Assembly (NCBI GenBank): GCA_964568045.1
Contig: CAZMOL010000008.1
Coordinates: 1 to 32,829, forward strand
DNA from: CAZDDA01 sp964568045
Lineage (GTDB): Bacteria; Bipolaricaulota; Bipolaricaulia; UBA7950; UBA9294
Length of the DNA stretch: 32,829 nt
Direction of reading: 5' to 3'
The translations under genes and the position numbers were made by a program. Below the pieces are notes generated by a model. The model saw only the letters and a list, made by a program, of their open reading frames with translations, did no database searches and was not told where the DNA came from. Positions 30,065 through 32,829 of the stretch are shown here, piece after piece; the first letter of the stretch is position 1; the number at the start of each line of letters is the position of its first letter.

Positions 30065-31183
30065 ATGGTGAAGATAGTGGTGGCAATTGGGATGGCGATG
30101 GTGCTGCTGTTTTGGTTGTTGGCGCCGATTGGAAGAAGCCCGCTTCGGTATCTCGGTGCGTACGAGATCCCCACCGGGGATTGGATCCATGATGAGGTTC
30201 CAGTAGGTGAGGTATCGGGTCTTGCCTACGACCCCGTGCTCAACCTCTTTTTCGCTGTTTCCGACGACCGGGGCGATACCGGCCCGCCTGGTAGACTGTA
30301 CTCCCTGGATATCCAGGTCGATCTGCAAGGGATCCACGGAGTTGACGTGTTTGAGGCCACGGTGCTCGATAGTGACGCACAATCGGGGGGCGTCCAACCG
30401 TATGAGATCGGCGACATCGATGCGGAGGAGGTCGTGTTCACCCCCGACCGCTACCTGATTGTCTCCTCCGAGCGTGACCGGCACGACCGGCCGTGGATTC
30501 GTGTGTTCAACGAGACGGCAAATCTTCTCAAGGAGATCCAAATTCCCGACAAGTTCATTCCCGCAGAAGACAAAGGTGTGCGGGAGAATCTCTCCTTTGA
30601 AGCGATGACGCTCACTCCGGACGGTGAGACGCTGTACGTCGCCAACGAACAGGCTCTCCTGCAGGATGGCCCGACTGCTACTGTGGATCACGGAACCACG
30701 GTTCGACTTCTTCAATACGACCTGAGCATCCAAACGCCGAGTGTTGTCGCAGAGTATCCGTACGTTACCGAGCCGGTCTTCCAAGCTCCGACGGATACCT
30801 ACGCTGACAACGGGGTAACCGCAATCCTCTACGTGAAGCATGTCCTGCCGAGATATGATCTGTTGGTCCTCGAGCGAGCCTACTCAAGCGGTGTGGGAAA
30901 CGACATCAAGGTGTTCGGAGTGAATCTGAACGGCGCGGATGATGTCAAGGATCTTGACGTTCTGCCCTTTCCCTATGACGGCAACACGGTGGAAAAAGAT
31001 CTGCTGGTGAGAATCTCTGCCATTGAGGAACTGTCTGATGTTCCGATTGAGCCGGACAACGTAGAGGCGATGACTCTTGGCCCACAGTTGTCGAACGGCC
31101 ATCCCTCTCTGCTTCTCGCCAGTGACAACAATTTCAACGACTCGCAACGCAACCTGTTCCTGGCGTTTGAAATCATTCGATAG
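30065..31183 (+). CDS. Esterase-like protein of the phytase-like family
   Basis: This 372-aa protein has an N-terminal membrane anchor or signal (VVAIGMAMVLLFWLLAPIG), then a beta-propeller-type domain with GEVSGLAYDP, FFAVSDDRGD, DIDAEEVVFTPD, and the ending EAMTLGP...SLLLASDNNFN that typifies the phytase-like esterase family (PF13449). These proteins are exported and may cleave phosphate or other esters; the biochemical role is not proven. AGAGGGGGCAACG precedes ATG 30065. It stands alone, convergent with bioY. Confidence 0.85.
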   Translation: MVKIVVAIGMAMVLLFWLLAPIGRSPLRYLGAYEIPTGDWIHDEVPVGEVSGLAYDPVLNLFFAVSDDRGDTGPPGRLYSLDIQVDLQGIHGVDVFEATVLDSDAQSGGVQPYEIGDIDAEEVVFTPDRYLIVSSERDRHDRPWIRVFNETANLLKEIQIPDKFIPAEDKGVRENLSFEAMTLTPDGETLYVANEQALLQDGPTATVDHGTTVRLLQYDLSIQTPSVVAEYPYVTEPVFQAPTDTYADNGVTAILYVKHVLPRYDLLVLERAYSSGVGNDIKVFGVNLNGADDVKDLDVLPFPYDGNTVEKDLLVRISAIEELSDVPIEPDNVEAMTLGPQLSNGHPSLLLASDNNFNDSQRNLFLAFEIIR

Positions 31184-31263
31184 CCCAGTTCACAAGCTTG
31201 ATGTGTCCTTTGGTGGCGGGGCGAGCAGCCTTCCACTTTTCTCTTTTGAAAAATCTGCCGCTT

Positions 31264-31845
31264 TTACGTTTTGCCGAACCAGTGAAGCAGCTTCCAGCCT
31301 GCCGGCAGGGCGAGTGCTGCCAGGACGAGCTTGACGCAATCACCGACGACGAAGGGACAGAGCCCCAGCAAGAAGGCCCTCTGCGTTCCGACGAAGTGGG
31401 AAAGCCAGGGTAGGCCCACGGCGTAGATGAGAGTGTTTCCCACCAGCATCGCTGCCCCTGCCCTCCAAACGCTGCGATCCCAACCGCGCTTGGCGAGGAA
31501 TCCCACGACGAAGGCCGCAAAGACGAAACCCACAAGATATCCGCCGGTCGGGCCGGCGAGTCGCGCCAGGCCTGCGCCTCCGCCGGCGAAGACCGGAAGG
31601 CCTACTGCCCCCTCCGCGAGGTAAACAAGGACGGCAAGGCTGCCGCGGGCGCTTCCGAGCAGCATGCCAACGAGCAAAACGGCAAAGGTTTGCCCGGTAA
31701 GAGGTACCGGGCTAAACGGAAGAGGAATCGCCACCTGAGCCAGCAGAGCGACAAGAGCGCTTCCCCCCATCACCAGCATTGCGTCGTAGAGCAAGCCCAC
31801 ACGACGCTGCGCAATTGCGGGCCGTAGCACATCAGCAAACGTCAC
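31264..31845 (-). CDS. bioY: Biotin transporter BioY (ECF substrate-binding subunit)
   Basis: This 193-aa membrane protein has about six hydrophobic segments and the BioY motifs PFSPVPLTGQTFAVLLVGML, LGSARG, and GLPVFAGGGAGLARLAGPTGG. BioY binds biotin in ECF importers; no ATPase or T subunit is adjacent, so it must share a general ECF module or act alone. The GTG start at 31845 is chosen for GGAGGTGGTGAA upstream; an open extension to 32256 passes through a repeat and is not protein-like. Confidence 0.92.
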   Translation of the reverse strand: MTFADVLRPAIAQRRVGLLYDAMLVMGGSALVALLAQVAIPLPFSPVPLTGQTFAVLLVGMLLGSARGSLAVLVYLAEGAVGLPVFAGGGAGLARLAGPTGGYLVGFVFAAFVVGFLAKRGWDRSVWRAGAAMLVGNTLIYAVGLPWLSHFVGTQRAFLLGLCPFVVGDCVKLVLAALALPAGWKLLHWFGKT

Positions 31846-31873
31846 TTCACCACCTCCAAAAACAATTGTAACC

Positions 31874-31895
31874 GCTTCACCCCATCGGGTGAAGC
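31874..31895. repeat. Perfect 9-bp hairpin upstream of bioY
   Basis: GCTTCACCC (31874-31882) and GGGTGAAGC (31887-31895) enclose a CATC loop, 29 bases before the bioY start. It could be an operator or leader structure. A BirA-type half site (TTGTAACC) lies next to it, but no second half was found. Confidence 0.4.
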
Positions 31896-31978
31896 GCGCA
31901 AAGAAGTGCTTTTTCTTTTCGGCTCCTCGCTGTTTGGAGTGGATAAAAGACTGCTTATCCCGAAAAGGGAGAAATTGG

Positions 31979-32055
31979 CCTCTCGCAGAGCCGCGAAGAA
32001 CACAAGGGGGGTGAAGATCTATAATCCTTGGCGATCTTTGCGCCTTGGCGAGAGG
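31979..32055. repeat. Palindromic dispersed-type repeat
   Basis: A 29-base arm starting CCTCTCGCAGAGCCGCGAAG (31979-32007) and a 30-base arm that reads CCTCTCGCCAAGGCGCAAAG on the minus strand (32026-32055) form an imperfect inverted repeat around 18 bases. The words CGCCAAGGCGCAAAGA and GCAGAGCCGCGAAGA are familiar from interspersed repeats in many bacterial genomes. Only one copy is in this window. Confidence 0.6.
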
Positions 32056-32307
32056 ATAACAGTGTGCTTCTCTCTTCTTATGGGGGGAAGATCCTCTGTT
32101 TGGGCTACCCACATGAAAAAGCGACAAACCTTCTTTTCTCCCCTCGCGGCTATCCCTCCTCTTTCTTCTGTCGCATGCGCAATGTCCGAAGGCGATTGAT
32201 CGCGGCGGCGATCCCTTCCCACTGGCGTCGATCTTCACCGCCTGCTCGCTTGACATACGGTGGCATTGCAGGTGTATATTCTTGGCAATTGGAGGGAGGT
32301 GTCAGCC

Positions 32308-32820
32308 GTGAAAAGAAGGCCGATGACTGGAAGTGTTGCTTTGAGCCTGCTTGTAGTTCTGCTGGTACTCTCTGGCATGGTGCAGGGCCAGTGCTGCAGG
32401 TCGGGGGAGCTCTACACGTTGAAGCTGCCGTGCAGCACGAGGTGCTGTTGCCCGTCCGCCTGTACGGAGGCGCAGATCCTTGGGTGGCGAGTTGTCGATA
32501 TCTGTGGACGCACGATCCATTCCGTGGCCTACGCGATACCGGTTCCAGTATCCGCTTGGCGCGTGACGTGGCCACAGCCTGATCCCACTCCTGTGGTTCA
32601 GGCGGCCGCCCAAGCAAGGGCGGGCGATGCAGAATCGGTGTATGAGTCGTGGCAACAGGTGAAATCAGCGTTTGTACAGTTCTACGATAGCACTGTGATG
32701 CGCGTTCATCCGGGCTGTTACACGCTTTTCGTGGACACCACGGTGGGTATAGTATCACGTGGCATCTGCCTGAACTATCCGGTTACTTGCTGTCACTGGG
32801 AGTGTTGCTTCGGGCACTAG
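32308..32820 (+). CDS. Secreted Cys-rich protein
   Basis: This 170-aa protein starts at GTG 32308 with GGAGGTG seven bases upstream. It has a signal peptide (VALSLLVVLLVLSGMVQG) and a mature region with Cys clusters at both ends: CC, then C-x4-CCC-x3-C near the start and TCCHWECC at the end. A helical middle lies between. The even spacing suggests disulfides or metal binding outside the cytoplasm. I do not recognise the family. An in-frame extension to 32260 lacks a ribosome binding site. Confidence 0.7.
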   Translation: MKRRPMTGSVALSLLVVLLVLSGMVQGQCCRSGELYTLKLPCSTRCCCPSACTEAQILGWRVVDICGRTIHSVAYAIPVPVSAWRVTWPQPDPTPVVQAAAQARAGDAESVYESWQQVKSAFVQFYDSTVMRVHPGCYTLFVDTTVGIVSRGICLNYPVTCCHWECCFGH

Positions 32821-32829
32821 CGGGCGTCA

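Noticed and set aside
31866..31895. BirA operator upstream of bioY
   Set aside because: Only one half site (TTGTAACC) is present; the inverted partner is missing.
31846..32256. Long N-terminal extension of BioY
   Set aside because: It passes through a hairpin and a palindromic repeat and is not protein-like; GTG 31845 has a good ribosome binding site.

Overview
This is a bacterial chromosomal segment of moderate GC. It carries a type I GroEL, SMC with ScpA and ScpB, KsgA, and strong AGGAGG-type ribosome binding sites. Rubredoxin, a membrane pyrophosphatase of the K+-dependent type and stand-alone BioY fit an anaerobic or microaerophilic, possibly thermotolerant, uncultured lineage. A Bipolaricaulota/Acetothermia-like origin is only a guess; I cannot place it firmly from sequence alone. 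No tRNA, rRNA, CRISPR array, complete insertion sequence or prophage is visible.

Region 1 (1-3500, minus strand) is a chaperone operon. A near-consensus promoter (3427-3454) drives a tiny Lys-rich peptide, a leader hairpin, hsp20, a small CLICG zinc ribbon, a 5'-truncated groES, groEL, two unlisted-looking small ORFs (34 and 55 aa) and a LysW-like zinc ribbon with a poly-acidic tail.

Region 2 (3700-7650) holds an MFS transporter (+), an orphan 124-aa ORF, a universal stress protein, an exported seven-repeat beta-propeller and an ArsR-type repressor (all -).

Region 3 (7650-9904, plus strand) repeats the architecture of Region 1. A promoter almost identical to that of Region 1 overlaps the arsR promoter and drives a DUF192-like exported protein, two LysW-like zinc ribbons, a Lys-rich tail, a leader hairpin, a dead hsp20 and a second CLICG zinc ribbon. 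The two regions look like diverged copies of one stress module, probably under the same ArsR-family regulator, with copy 2 decaying.

Region 4 (9905-12700) is sparse: about 790 bp without a gene, then MgtC, a LapA-like membrane protein and a broken HtrA remnant. Region 5 (12781-16600) is an operon of class I aldolase, MscS channel and universal stress protein, followed by CorA on the other strand. Region 6 (16795-24056, minus) is a six-gene operon (GNAT, small ORF, ABC ATPase, ABC permease, alpha/beta hydrolase, ksgA) downstream of hppA and its terminator. Region 7 (24473-29834, plus) has an exported coiled-coil protein, then a tightly coupled xre-smc-scpA-scpB-rubredoxin operon in which SMC is unusually short and archaeal-looking. 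Region 8 (30065-32820) has a phytase-like esterase, BioY, a palindromic dispersed-type repeat and a Cys-rich secreted protein.

The most striking signal is the duplicated, co-regulated chaperone/zinc-ribbon module. A second theme is erosion of proteostasis genes: groES, the second hsp20 and htrA are all broken here.
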